Below, piece after piece: positions 8,007 to 15,701 of a DNA stretch of 64,000 nt. Under the pieces are notes generated by a model. The model made no database searches and was not told where the DNA came from. It saw only the letters and a program-made list of their open reading frames with translations. Origin of the DNA: Tropicimonas_B omnivorans (lineage in GTDB: Bacteria > Pseudomonadota > Alphaproteobacteria > Rhodobacterales > Rhodobacteraceae). The stretch covers positions 744,001-808,000 of the forward strand of contig NZ_JAVRHL010000003.1 of the NCBI RefSeq assembly GCF_031846565.1. The letters run 5' to 3'. The stretch's first letter is position 1, and each line of letters starts with the position of its first letter. Made by a program: the position numbers and the translations under genes.

Positions 8007-9065
8007 TCAACGTGCACCGGCCTGCTGACGCAGCACCACGCGCGCCTCGAAGCGGCTCTGGGCCTGGTCGACGACGACGGCGGCGATGATGACGAGACCC
8101 TTGATGACGGTCTGCCAGAAGGTCGACACGCCCATCATCACGAGCCCGTCGGACAGGATGCCGATGACGAACGCGCCGATGATTGTGCCGAAGATCCGCC
8201 CCCGCCCTCCGGACATCGAGGTGCCCCCGAGGACCGCGGCGGCGATGGCGTTGAGTTCGAAGGTCTCTCCCGTGGCCGGGTGCGCAGCCTGGAGCTGGGA
8301 GGCGATGATGAGGCCGACGAGGGCGGCGCAGAAGCCCGAGAACATGTAGACGTAGAGCTTCACCCGCCGGACCTTCACGCCGGACAGGGACGCCCCGCGC
8401 TCGTTGCCGCCCACCGCGTAGATGTGCCGGCCGAGCGGCGTGTTCCGCGCCACGTAAGCCGCGCCGCAGGCCACGGCGATCAGCATCCAGATCGAGACCG
8501 GGATGCCGAGCACGTTTCCCGCGCCGATCCAGCGGAACGTGTCCGACCCCCATTCGGCGTTGCCGGAGAGGTTGGGAAACGTGGCGCCGGAGGAAAACAG
8601 CAGCGCGATCCCCCGCGCGACGTAGAGCGTGCCGAGCGTGGCGATGAAGGGGGCCACGTTCAGCCGGGTGATCAGGATCCCGTTCACGAAGCCCACGAAG
8701 ACGCCCACCGCGATGGTCATCAGGGCGATCTCGAACGTGTTGAACTGGATCGTCCAGGCGAAACCGAGGTCGATGCCGTTCAGGACGAGATACCCCGCCA
8801 CCATCCCGCACAGACCGACGATTGAGCCGACCGAGAGATCGATCCCGCCGGTAATGATGACGAAGGTCATGCCGATGGCGAGAAAGGCGTTCAGCGCCAC
8901 GTGCTTGGACATGATGATCATGTTGGCGGTGCTGAGGAAGTTCGGCGCCGCGGCGGCGAAGAACACGAAGACGACGATGAGGGCGATGAACGTCCGCGCC
9001 TTCAGGAGCAGGAGCAGCAGGTTCTGGGTCGAGGCCCCGCTTTGGCCGGTGGCGGTCGCGCTCAT
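8007..9065 (-). CDS. Ribose-type sugar ABC transporter permease (RbsC family)
   Basis: A 352-residue hydrophobic protein of the BPD_transp_2 family. It shows the family hallmarks 'GIDLSVGSIVGL' in the third helix region and 'NAIAAAVLGGTSMSGGRGRI' before the C-terminal helices, with about eight to ten membrane segments. The start overlaps the stop of the ATPase gene by 4 bp. It should form the homodimeric channel of the sugar importer whose binding protein is at 11297. The substrate is not set by sequence, but the linked enzymes indicate a ketose/aldose entering an isomerase-kinase-transketolase route. Confidence 0.93.
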   Translation of the reverse strand: MSATATGQSGASTQNLLLLLLKARTFIALIVVFVFFAAAAPNFLSTANMIIMSKHVALNAFLAIGMTFVIITGGIDLSVGSIVGLCGMVAGYLVLNGIDLGFAWTIQFNTFEIALMTIAVGVFVGFVNGILITRLNVAPFIATLGTLYVARGIALLFSSGATFPNLSGNAEWGSDTFRWIGAGNVLGIPVSIWMLIAVACGAAYVARNTPLGRHIYAVGGNERGASLSGVKVRRVKLYVYMFSGFCAALVGLIIASQLQAAHPATGETFELNAIAAAVLGGTSMSGGRGRIFGTIIGAFVIGILSDGLVMMGVSTFWQTVIKGLVIIAAVVVDQAQSRFEARVVLRQQAGAR

Positions 9066-10579
9066 GCGGCTTTGTCCTTCTTGACTTGGGCGGCTTCGAC
9101 GATCTCGGCCATTGAAGCCGTGCTGCCGTCGAACGTGCCGGTGATCCGGCCCTGTGCCATGACGATGATGCGGTCCGAGAGGCCGGTGACCTCCTCAAGA
9201 TCCGACGTGACGAAAAGGATGGCGAGCCCGTCTTCGGCGAGGGCGCGCATCGTGCGGAAGACCTCGGCCTTGGCGCCGATGTCGATGCCGCGGGAGGGCT
9301 CGTCCATCAGCAGCACCTTCGGCGACGTCATCAGCGCCTTCGAGATGACGACCTTCTGCTGGTTGCCGCCCGAGAGCGAGGAGACGGGATGCTCCGGGCT
9401 CGCGATCTTGATACCGAGGCGCTTGACGAAATCACGCGCCGTCTCCGCCTCCCGCGACAGGCTGAGGTGGAGGTATCGGGTGAAGCGGCGAAGGGAGGAG
9501 AGTGTCATGTTCTCCCGGATCGCCATGATCTGGACCAGCCCGTCGCGCTTGCGGTCCTCCGGGATGAGGGCGACCCCCCGGTCGATCCGGCTGGAGACGT
9601 CGGGCGGGCCGATCGGCTCTCCGTCCAGCCACATCTCGCCGCCCGCATGGGGATGCAAGCCGAGGATGCATTCGAGGAACTCGCTGCGTCCTGCGCCCAT
9701 GAGCCCGTATATGCCGACGATCTCCCCCGCCTTCACCGACAGGCTCACGTGATCGACCGCCAGCCCGCCGGCCTCGCGCGGAAGGGTGACGTCCTCGGCG
9801 CGGAACACGTCTTCCCCGATGGTCTGGGCGCGGGGCGGGAAGTCCTTCGATGTCTCGCCGATCATGGCGGTGACGATCCACGGAATGTCCACGCCGTCCA
9901 TCGGCTGCGCGCCGGTGATCTCGCCGTCGCGCAGGACGGTGATGTAGTCGCCGATGCGGATCAGCTCCTCGAGGCGGTGGCTGATGTAGACGATCCCGAC
10001 GCCCTGTCGCCGCAGCTCTCCGATGACGCGGAAGAGCACGTCCACCTCGGTCTGCGAAAGCGCCGAGGTCGGTTCGTCCAGGATCAGGATGCGGGCATCC
10101 TCGTTCAGCGCCTTGGCGATCTCGACGATCTGTTGCTGCCCGATGCGCAGGTTGCCGAGCGGCTGATCGACGTCGATCTGCTGTTCCAGCCGCTCCATCA
10201 GCTCCCGCGCGATGCGGCTTTGCGCGGCGCGGTCGATATGGCCCATATGGGTTCGTTCGCGGCCGATGAAGATGTTCTCGGTGATCGTGAGATCGGGAAA
10301 GAGGTTCAATTCTTGGAAGACGATGCCGATGCCGGCGCGCTCCGCTTCGTCCTTCGAGGCGAAGGTGACGGGCGCTCCGTCCATCTCGATGCGGCCCTCG
10401 GTGAGGCGCTCGACGCCCGCGATGACCTTCATCAGCGTGGACTTGCCGGCGCCGTTCTCCCCCACGAGGACGTTGACCGCGCCCATGCGCAGGTCGAAAT
10501 CGACGCCTTTCAGGGCGACCGTGCCGGGATAGACCTTCACGCCCCCTCGGATCGACAGGGCGATGGACTGCTCCGTCAT
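9062..10579 (-). CDS. Sugar ABC transporter ATP-binding protein (RbsA/MglA family, two NBDs)
   Basis: A 505-residue tandem ATPase, the usual length for RbsA/MglA. The first nucleotide-binding domain has Walker A GENGAGKSTLMK and Walker B ILILDEPTSALS. The second has the degenerate P-loop GLMGAGRSEFLE typical of the family, the signature LSGGNQQKVVISKAL and LLMDEPSRGIDIGAK. It is coupled by ATGA overlaps both to the upstream DUF2291 gene and to the downstream permease, so the three are translated as a unit. Confidence 0.94.
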   Translation of the reverse strand: MTEQSIALSIRGGVKVYPGTVALKGVDFDLRMGAVNVLVGENGAGKSTLMKVIAGVERLTEGRIEMDGAPVTFASKDEAERAGIGIVFQELNLFPDLTITENIFIGRERTHMGHIDRAAQSRIARELMERLEQQIDVDQPLGNLRIGQQQIVEIAKALNEDARILILDEPTSALSQTEVDVLFRVIGELRRQGVGIVYISHRLEELIRIGDYITVLRDGEITGAQPMDGVDIPWIVTAMIGETSKDFPPRAQTIGEDVFRAEDVTLPREAGGLAVDHVSLSVKAGEIVGIYGLMGAGRSEFLECILGLHPHAGGEMWLDGEPIGPPDVSSRIDRGVALIPEDRKRDGLVQIMAIRENMTLSSLRRFTRYLHLSLSREAETARDFVKRLGIKIASPEHPVSSLSGGNQQKVVISKALMTSPKVLLMDEPSRGIDIGAKAEVFRTMRALAEDGLAILFVTSDLEEVTGLSDRIIVMAQGRITGTFDGSTASMAEIVEAAQVKKDKAA

Positions 10580-11202
10580 GGCGCGCTCCAGTCGAGCGTG
10601 ACGGGGACGATCTCGGCCGCGGCCTCGCCATCCGTCAGGGTAAAGGCACCGGTGAAGGAGACGTCTCGGCCGATGGCATCCTCGGGTAAGACGGGCATGC
10701 CGGCATGTGCGGTGTCGTTGAGCGCGCGGGCAAGCTTGGCGAACTCGATCTGGTCGCGGAAATCGGTGAAGACATAGAAGGGCAGGCTGTCGCGCAGCGC
10801 AGTGCCCCGGATGACGGGGCCGAGCTGGAGATCGGCATCCGCTGTGCCGTCGCCGTCGAGATCGACCGACAGGCGCGCGGCGCGGCTTTCGAGATCTGCG
10901 TCGACGACGGTTCCGCCCCCCCTGACGATGAAGTTGCTCGGGGCACCTTCGCTCCCGCCGATCCCGTAGCGGTCCTCGGCGGCGGGGAAATCGGAGCGCG
11001 CGAGGGACAGCACATCCGTGGCCGGGACGGCCATCTCGCTCAGCGTGGGCAGAACGCGAGGCGTCCAGTCCTCGCTCACGATGGCGGCCATGCGGCTGGC
11101 ATCGTCCTGCGGGACGGCATCGGCGTCATCCGCCTTTTCGACGATCTTGCACGATGCAAGGGGCAGCGCCGCGGCAGCGACGATGGCGATGAGACGGATC
11201 AT
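10576..11202 (-). CDS. DUF2291 periplasmic lipoprotein of a sugar ABC operon
   Basis: A 208-residue predicted lipoprotein. A short hydrophobic leader ends in the lipobox LASC, with Cys18 as the lipidation site. The rest is soluble and matches DUF2291 in size and in features such as the central 'GSEGAPSNFIVRGGGTVVDAD' stretch (Gly-Ser near Asn-Phe-Ile-Val) and a VTLDW ending. It sits between the binding protein and the ATPase and overlaps the ATPase start, so it is co-translated with the importer. Its role is unknown. A periplasmic accessory that delivers or scavenges the sugar is a reasonable guess. Confidence 0.8.
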   Translation of the reverse strand: MIRLIAIVAAAALPLASCKIVEKADDADAVPQDDASRMAAIVSEDWTPRVLPTLSEMAVPATDVLSLARSDFPAAEDRYGIGGSEGAPSNFIVRGGGTVVDADLESRAARLSVDLDGDGTADADLQLGPVIRGTALRDSLPFYVFTDFRDQIEFAKLARALNDTAHAGMPVLPEDAIGRDVSFTGAFTLTDGEAAAEIVPVTLDWSAP

Positions 11203-11296
11203 GAGCGAGGTTCCCGCGGGTCCGGTAGGGTCAGAAATGGGAGAGGTCGGGCGGGCGGCGACGAGGCCGCCCGCGCTCTTCAGGGATGTCCCAGGG

Positions 11297-12235
11297 TCAG
11301 TCCGCGAGCGCGAACGTCTCGAGGTTGTCGGCGTTCTCGGCGGTGATGAGCACGCAATCCATCAGCTGTTTCTCGTCGAGGCCGGTGGACCCGTCCGTCA
11401 GGTAGGCATCGGCCTGCTCGACGGCGAGCTCGGCCTGGCGGTAGGCGGGCTGGAGGACCGTGGCCTTGATGCCGCCGTTCTGGATCGAGTCGCGCACGTC
11501 GTTGGAGCCGTCGAAGCCCACCACGATCACGTCGGTGCGGCCGGCCGCCTCGAGCGCGGCCCAGGCACCCATCGCCATCGTGTCGTTGCCGGAGATGACG
11601 CCCTTGATGTCCGGATTGGCCTGGAGCATCGATTCCATGACCGTGTAGGCCTCGGTCTGGGACCAGTTCGCCGATTGCTGGGCGATCATTTCGAGGTCCG
11701 GGTACTGGTCGATGACATCATGGTAGCCGGACGAGCGGATGCCGGCATTGGTGTCGGATTCCTTGCCCAGAAGCTCGGCGTACTGGCCCTCTTCGCCCAT
11801 GAATTCGACGAACGCCTCGGCGCCGAGCTGCGCGCCCTGGTAATTGTTCGACACGATCTGGCTGACGGCGACGCCGGATTCGGTGATCTCGCGGTCGATC
11901 AGGAAGGAGGGGATGCCCGCTTCCTTCGCCCGGCGGATCGGTTCGACGGAGGCATCCGCGCCGGCATTGTCGAGAATGACGGCGGACACACCCTGCGCGA
12001 TCAGCGAATCGTAGATCTCGGACTGGCGGTTGGGATCGTCGTCATGGGTCAGGACGACCGTGTCGTAGCCCAGCTCCTCCGCCTTCGCGGCGGCGCCGTC
12101 GGCCTCTGCCTTGAAGAAGGGGTTGTCGTGGCTCGGCGTGACGATCCCGATGGTGCCCTGATCCTGCGCGAACGCCGCGAAGGGCAGGGTGAGCGCGATG
12201 GCGGCCGCGCTGGCGATAAGGTGGCGTCGTTTCAT
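11297..12235 (-). CDS. Ribose-type sugar ABC transporter substrate-binding protein (RbsB family)
   Basis: A 312-residue periplasmic binding protein. The ATG at 12235 is chosen because it follows GGGAGGA and opens a good signal peptide (MKRRHLIAS, Ala/Leu core, AAFAQD). The frame extends further upstream without support. Mature protein features are the N-terminal IGIVTPSHDNPFFKAEADGA strand-loop-helix typical of Peripla_BP_4, SAVILDNAGADASVEPI, and FLIDREI. It is the first gene of the leftward importer operon, directly downstream of the operator-bearing control region. A 94-bp gap separates it from DUF2291. Confidence 0.94.
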   Translation of the reverse strand: MKRRHLIASAAAIALTLPFAAFAQDQGTIGIVTPSHDNPFFKAEADGAAAKAEELGYDTVVLTHDDDPNRQSEIYDSLIAQGVSAVILDNAGADASVEPIRRAKEAGIPSFLIDREITESGVAVSQIVSNNYQGAQLGAEAFVEFMGEEGQYAELLGKESDTNAGIRSSGYHDVIDQYPDLEMIAQQSANWSQTEAYTVMESMLQANPDIKGVISGNDTMAMGAWAALEAAGRTDVIVVGFDGSNDVRDSIQNGGIKATVLQPAYRQAELAVEQADAYLTDGSTGLDEKQLMDCVLITAENADNLETFALAD

Positions 12236-12251
12236 GATTGGAGTCCTCCCG

Positions 12252-12263
12252 TTTTTCGTTTCG
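12252..12263. promoter_or_regulatory. TTTCG tandem pair (putative accessory DeoR site)
   Basis: Two adjacent TTTCG copies (12254-12258 and 12259-12263) lie between the inferred leftward promoter and the binding-protein start. They are the reverse complement of the CGAAA units seen in the two main repeats of this control region, so they may be an extra half-site cluster for the same regulator. Confidence 0.35.
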
Positions 12264-12285
12264 GCACAAGCTGCGCCGCTCCTCC

Positions 12286-12310
12286 AAAACGAAAGAGACC
12301 GAAAGAAAAG
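12286..12310. promoter_or_regulatory. Putative DeoR operator 1: CGAAAGA direct repeat, 10-bp period
   Basis: CGAAAGA occurs at 12290-12296 and again at 12300-12306, exactly one helical turn apart. It overlaps the spacer and -10 of the inferred promoter for the leftward importer operon, a repressing position. DeoR-family repressors commonly bind short direct repeats of this kind. The assignment to the 7139 regulator is inference. Confidence 0.55.
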
Positions 12311-12321
12311 CCTTCTGTCAA
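12293..12321 (-). promoter_or_regulatory. Candidate promoter of the sugar-importer operon
   Basis: On the minus strand there is a perfect TTGACA (12316-12321), a 17-bp spacer and a weak -10 hexamer TCTCTT (12293-12298). It points to the binding-protein gene and is overlapped by the CGAAAGA repeat. The -35 is convincing and the -10 is poor. Confidence 0.4.
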
Positions 12322-12400
12322 CACAGTCGTTCGGCACCGTCTGTTTTCATTCCCGCGCTTCAGCGGGTCATGGCGAGGAATATTGCTCAGAAATTGTTCC

Positions 12401-12429
12401 TTGCCATGAAGACGTCCGCCCTCTACCAA
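12401..12429 (+). promoter_or_regulatory. Candidate promoter of the isomerase-transketolase-kinase operon
   Basis: TTGCCA (12401-12406), a 17-bp spacer and TACCAA (12424-12429) face the isomerase gene. The second CGAAA repeat begins 4 bases downstream of the -10. Hexamer matches are moderate. Confidence 0.35.
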
Positions 12430-12432
12430 ATC

Positions 12433-12452
12433 AAACGAAAGAAAACGAAACC
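12433..12452. promoter_or_regulatory. Putative DeoR operator 2: ACGAAA direct repeat, 10-bp period
   Basis: AAACGAAA at 12433-12440 and AAACGAAA at 12443-12450 form a second direct repeat with the same 10-bp period as operator 1. It is located just upstream of the ribosome-binding site of the isomerase gene. Together the two sites would allow one repressor to control both divergent operons. Confidence 0.55.
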
Positions 12453-12472
12453 AGTTCTTGAGGGAGGAGCCC

Positions 12473-13939
12473 ATGAGCAGGATCGTCGGGCGCAGGATCA
12501 CGCTGGGCGTGGTCATCGGAAGCCGTGCGTTCTTCTCTCCCGCGCCGTGCCGCGCCGCGAGGGACGAGATCACGGCAGAACTGGGGGCCCTCGGTGTCGA
12601 CATCGTCACGCTGCCGTTCGAGGCCACCGCGAACGGCGCGGTCCAGTCGATCGAGGATGCCCGGCTCTACGCCGAGCATTTCCGCAAGCATGCGGACAGT
12701 ATCGACGGGCTGGTGATCTGCCTGCCGAATTTCGGCGACGAGATCGCGGTCTCCGAGCTGGTGAACCGCGCCCGTCTGGACGTGCCGATCCTGGTTCAGG
12801 CCGCGAATGACGAGAACGACCAAGTCGACGTGCACAGCCGCCGCGATGCGTGGTGCGGAAAGATCAGCGTCACGAACAACTTCTACCAGTACGGCGTGCC
12901 CTTCAGCGAGCCGTCCCGCCATACCTCGGACATCTCCTCCGACGAATTCCGCGCCGACCTGCGCAAGTTCGTGGGCGTCTGCCGCGTGGTCGGCGGCGTG
13001 CGCGGCGCGCGACTCGGAGCCATCGGGGCGCGCACGGGCGCGTTCCAGACCATGCGCTATTCCGAAAAGCTGCTCCAGCGCGCCGGGGTCACGGTCGTCA
13101 CCGTCGATCTGTCTGAGCTGATGGGACGGGCGGGACGGCTCTCCGACGACGAGCCCGTGGTGCGCGAAAAGGTCGAAGCGATCCGCACCTACGGCCGCAT
13201 CGCGCCGCATATTTCCAACGATCAGCTCGTCCGGCAGGCCAAATGGACCGCCACGGTCAACGCCTGGATCGAGGAGAACGAGTGCGACGCCTCCGCCATC
13301 CAGTGCTGGAGCGCGTTGCAGGACAATTTCGGCTGCGCGACCTGCGTGACAATGTCCATGATGGGCGAGGCGCTGATGCCCTCGGCCTGCGAGGTGGACA
13401 TCATGGGCGGGCTGTCGATGTACATGCTCGCGCTCGCCTCGGAAGCGCCGCCGGCGATCCTCGACTGGAACAACAACTACAATCGCGAGGAGGAGATGGT
13501 CGTCGCGACGCATTGCGGCAACTTCCCCAAATCCTTCATCGGCGACACGCCGGAGATCGGGGAGCTCGACGTCCTCGGCGAATCCCTCGGCCGCTCCAAT
13601 TGCTTCGGCGCGGTGAAGGGCAAGGTGAAGGCCGGGGACATGACCTATTTCAGGGTCTCCTCGGATGACACGAACGGCACGCTCAAGGCCTATCTCGGCG
13701 AGGGCGAGTTCACGGACGATCCCTACGGTATGGACGGCGGCATCGCCGTCTGCCGCATTCCGCGCCTGCGCCGGCTCATGGGGTTCGTGACGCAGCAGGG
13801 CTTCGAGCACCACGTCGCCATGGTCCGCGGGCACCATGCCGCGATCCTGAACGAGGCGATGACCCGTTACCTGGGCTGGCCGTTCTACGATCACGACACG
13901 CCGCCCGAACCGCAACTGTTCCACCCCCGGAGGTTCTGA
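12473..13939 (+). CDS. L-fucose/L-arabinose isomerase family protein
   Basis: A 488-residue enzyme of the FucI/AraA fold. The ATG at 12473 follows AGGGAGGAG; a TTG further upstream is less likely. The segment CWSALQDNFGCATC and the metal-site motif ACEVD (Glu307) are followed 24 residues later by ILDWNNN (Asp331). This is the same spacing as the Glu337/Asp361 pair of E. coli FucI. His347 (THCGN) and the C-terminal FEHHVAM (His446/447) complete the likely Mn-binding centre. It should interconvert an aldose and a ketose. It is the first gene of an operon with a split transketolase and an FGGY kinase, so its product is presumably phosphorylated and then cleaved. It is not a close FucI (about 590 residues), so the substrate is open. 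Confidence 0.85.
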   Translation: MSRIVGRRITLGVVIGSRAFFSPAPCRAARDEITAELGALGVDIVTLPFEATANGAVQSIEDARLYAEHFRKHADSIDGLVICLPNFGDEIAVSELVNRARLDVPILVQAANDENDQVDVHSRRDAWCGKISVTNNFYQYGVPFSEPSRHTSDISSDEFRADLRKFVGVCRVVGGVRGARLGAIGARTGAFQTMRYSEKLLQRAGVTVVTVDLSELMGRAGRLSDDEPVVREKVEAIRTYGRIAPHISNDQLVRQAKWTATVNAWIEENECDASAIQCWSALQDNFGCATCVTMSMMGEALMPSACEVDIMGGLSMYMLALASEAPPAILDWNNNYNREEEMVVATHCGNFPKSFIGDTPEIGELDVLGESLGRSNCFGAVKGKVKAGDMTYFRVSSDDTNGTLKAYLGEGEFTDDPYGMDGGIAVCRIPRLRRLMGFVTQQGFEHHVAMVRGHHAAILNEAMTRYLGWPFYDHDTPPEPQLFHPRRF

Positions 13940-14757
13940 TGACGGACCGCTCCAACACCCTCGCGACGATCCGCGACAATGCCCTGTGGATGCGCCGCCG
14001 CGCCTTCTCGATGGTGCATGCCGCCCAGCTCGGCCATCCGGGCGGCGACTTCTCCGCCACCGACATCGTCGCCACGCTCTTCTTCGGCGTCCTGCGGTAC
14101 GATCCGGCCCGCCCAGAGAAGGCCGACCGCGACCGGTTCGTCATGTCCAAGGGCCACGCGACGGGGGTCCTCTACACCGCGCTCTGCCGCGCGGGATATT
14201 ATTCCGAAGACTGGCTCGAGACCTACATGCAGCCCGGCTCGAAGCTGAACGGTCACCCGAACCGGCAATACGTTCCCGGCGTCGAGGCCAATACCGGCCC
14301 GCTCGGCCACGGCCTGCCCATCGCCACCGGTATCGCCATCGCCGGGCAGATCGACGGCTCGGATCACCGGACCTTCGTCCTGACCGGGGACGGTGAGATC
14401 CAGGAGGGCTCCAACTGGGAGGCCGCGATGACAGCCGGTCACCGCAAGCTCGGGAACCTGACCGTCATCGTCGACCGCAACCGCCTGCAACAGGGGCAGG
14501 GGACGGAGGAGACCTCCTCCCTCGACCCACTGCCGCAGAAATGGACCGCTTTCGGCTGGGAGGTGATCGAGGTGGACGGGCACGACCATGCCCAGCTTCT
14601 CGAGGTGCTTGGCGCCGAGCCTGGCGATCGCCCCCGCGCCGTCATCGCCAACACGGTGAAGGGCAAGGGCGTGTCATTCATGGAGAACCAGGCAAGCTGG
14701 CATCACGGTGTGCCGAGCGACGAACAATTCGCCCAGGCGATGGAGGAGCTGGTCTGA
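13939..14757 (+). CDS. Transketolase, N-terminal (TPP-binding) subunit
   Basis: A 272-residue stand-alone pyrophosphate-binding half of transketolase. Landmarks are AAQLGHPGGDFS near residue 30, the 'VMSKGHATGVLYTAL' segment, EANTGPLGHGLPIATGIA, and the TPP/Mg motif TGDGEIQEGSNWEA followed by VIVDRNRLQ. The start overlaps the isomerase stop by one base (TGATG) and the stop overlaps the partner subunit likewise, so the two halves are co-translated. Split transketolases in sugar operons tend to act on unusual ketose phosphates rather than in the core pentose phosphate pathway. Apulose-4-phosphate transketolase is the best-known case. Confidence 0.92.
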   Translation: MTDRSNTLATIRDNALWMRRRAFSMVHAAQLGHPGGDFSATDIVATLFFGVLRYDPARPEKADRDRFVMSKGHATGVLYTALCRAGYYSEDWLETYMQPGSKLNGHPNRQYVPGVEANTGPLGHGLPIATGIAIAGQIDGSDHRTFVLTGDGEIQEGSNWEAAMTAGHRKLGNLTVIVDRNRLQQGQGTEETSSLDPLPQKWTAFGWEVIEVDGHDHAQLLEVLGAEPGDRPRAVIANTVKGKGVSFMENQASWHHGVPSDEQFAQAMEELV

Positions 14758-15701
14758 TGGCCGATACCCTGACTGCGACCGCGAGGGACTGCCGCGTCGC
14801 ATGGTCCGAAACGCTGGAGGCTCTGGCCCGCGAGGACGACCGCATCGTCGCCGTGGTGAACGATTCCATCGGCTCTTCCAAGTTGAACGCTTTCGCCACG
14901 GCGTTCCCCGAGCGAACCGTCAATGTCGGCATCGCCGAGCAGCTGATGGTCGGCGTCGGCGCCGGGCTGGCCAATGGCGGCAAGGTTCCGTTCGTCTCCG
15001 CCGCCGGCTGCTTCCTGACGGGCCGGGCTCTGGAGCAGATCAAGGCGGATGTGGCCTATTCGGGCTACAACGTGAAGCTGGTCGGCCAGTCCTCCGGCAT
15101 CGCCTACGGGGAGCTTGGCGCGACGCACCATTCCATCGAGGACCTGGGGTGGCTCCGCCAGCTCGGCCAGATCACCGTGATCGTTCCCGCCGACAGCTGG
15201 GAAACGGAACAGGCCGTGCGGTGGGCCGCGGCGCATGACGGGCCGGTCTACCTGCGGATATCGCGCATGAAGGTGCCGGATCTCGATATCCCGGACCGCC
15301 GCTTCCGTCCCGGCGTCGCGGAGGTGGTGCGCGAGGGCGATGATGCCGCGATCCTGGCCTGCGGCACGACGGTCCACCTTGCCCGCGACGCTTCCGTGCT
15401 TCTGGCGGAGGAGGGGATCCGGGCCCGGGTGCTCAACATGTCGTCCGTCAATCCGCTGGATACGGAGGCCACCCTCTCGGCGGCGAGGACAGGCCATATC
15501 GTCACGGTGGAGGAGGGGCATGTCCGGGGCGGTCTCGGCGGCGCCGTCGCGGAGTTCACCGCGTCTGCGCATCCCTGCCGCGTGACGCGCATGGGCTTCG
15601 ACGGCTTCCGCACGACCGGTTCCGCGGAGCATCTCTTCGAAGAGGCGGGGCTGTCGGCGCAAGGGATCGCCGGATCGGTCCGCGCCTCCCTCTCGGCATG
15701 A
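14757..15701 (+). CDS. Transketolase, C-terminal (pyrimidine-binding) subunit
   Basis: A 314-residue second half of the split transketolase. It carries the catalytic glutamate motif NVGIAEQLMVGVGAGLA, the substrate-binding region GELGATHHSIEDLGWLR, and a C-terminal transketolase domain (VAEVVREGDDAAILACGTTVH, then TVEEGHVRGGLGGAVAE). It overlaps the N-subunit stop by one base and its own stop overlaps the kinase ATG (ATGA). The active enzyme is expected to be a heterotetramer using TPP to transfer a two-carbon unit, probably to glyceraldehyde 3-phosphate. Confidence 0.92.
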   Translation: MADTLTATARDCRVAWSETLEALAREDDRIVAVVNDSIGSSKLNAFATAFPERTVNVGIAEQLMVGVGAGLANGGKVPFVSAAGCFLTGRALEQIKADVAYSGYNVKLVGQSSGIAYGELGATHHSIEDLGWLRQLGQITVIVPADSWETEQAVRWAAAHDGPVYLRISRMKVPDLDIPDRRFRPGVAEVVREGDDAAILACGTTVHLARDASVLLAEEGIRARVLNMSSVNPLDTEATLSAARTGHIVTVEEGHVRGGLGGAVAEFTASAHPCRVTRMGFDGFRTTGSAEHLFEEAGLSAQGIAGSVRASLSA

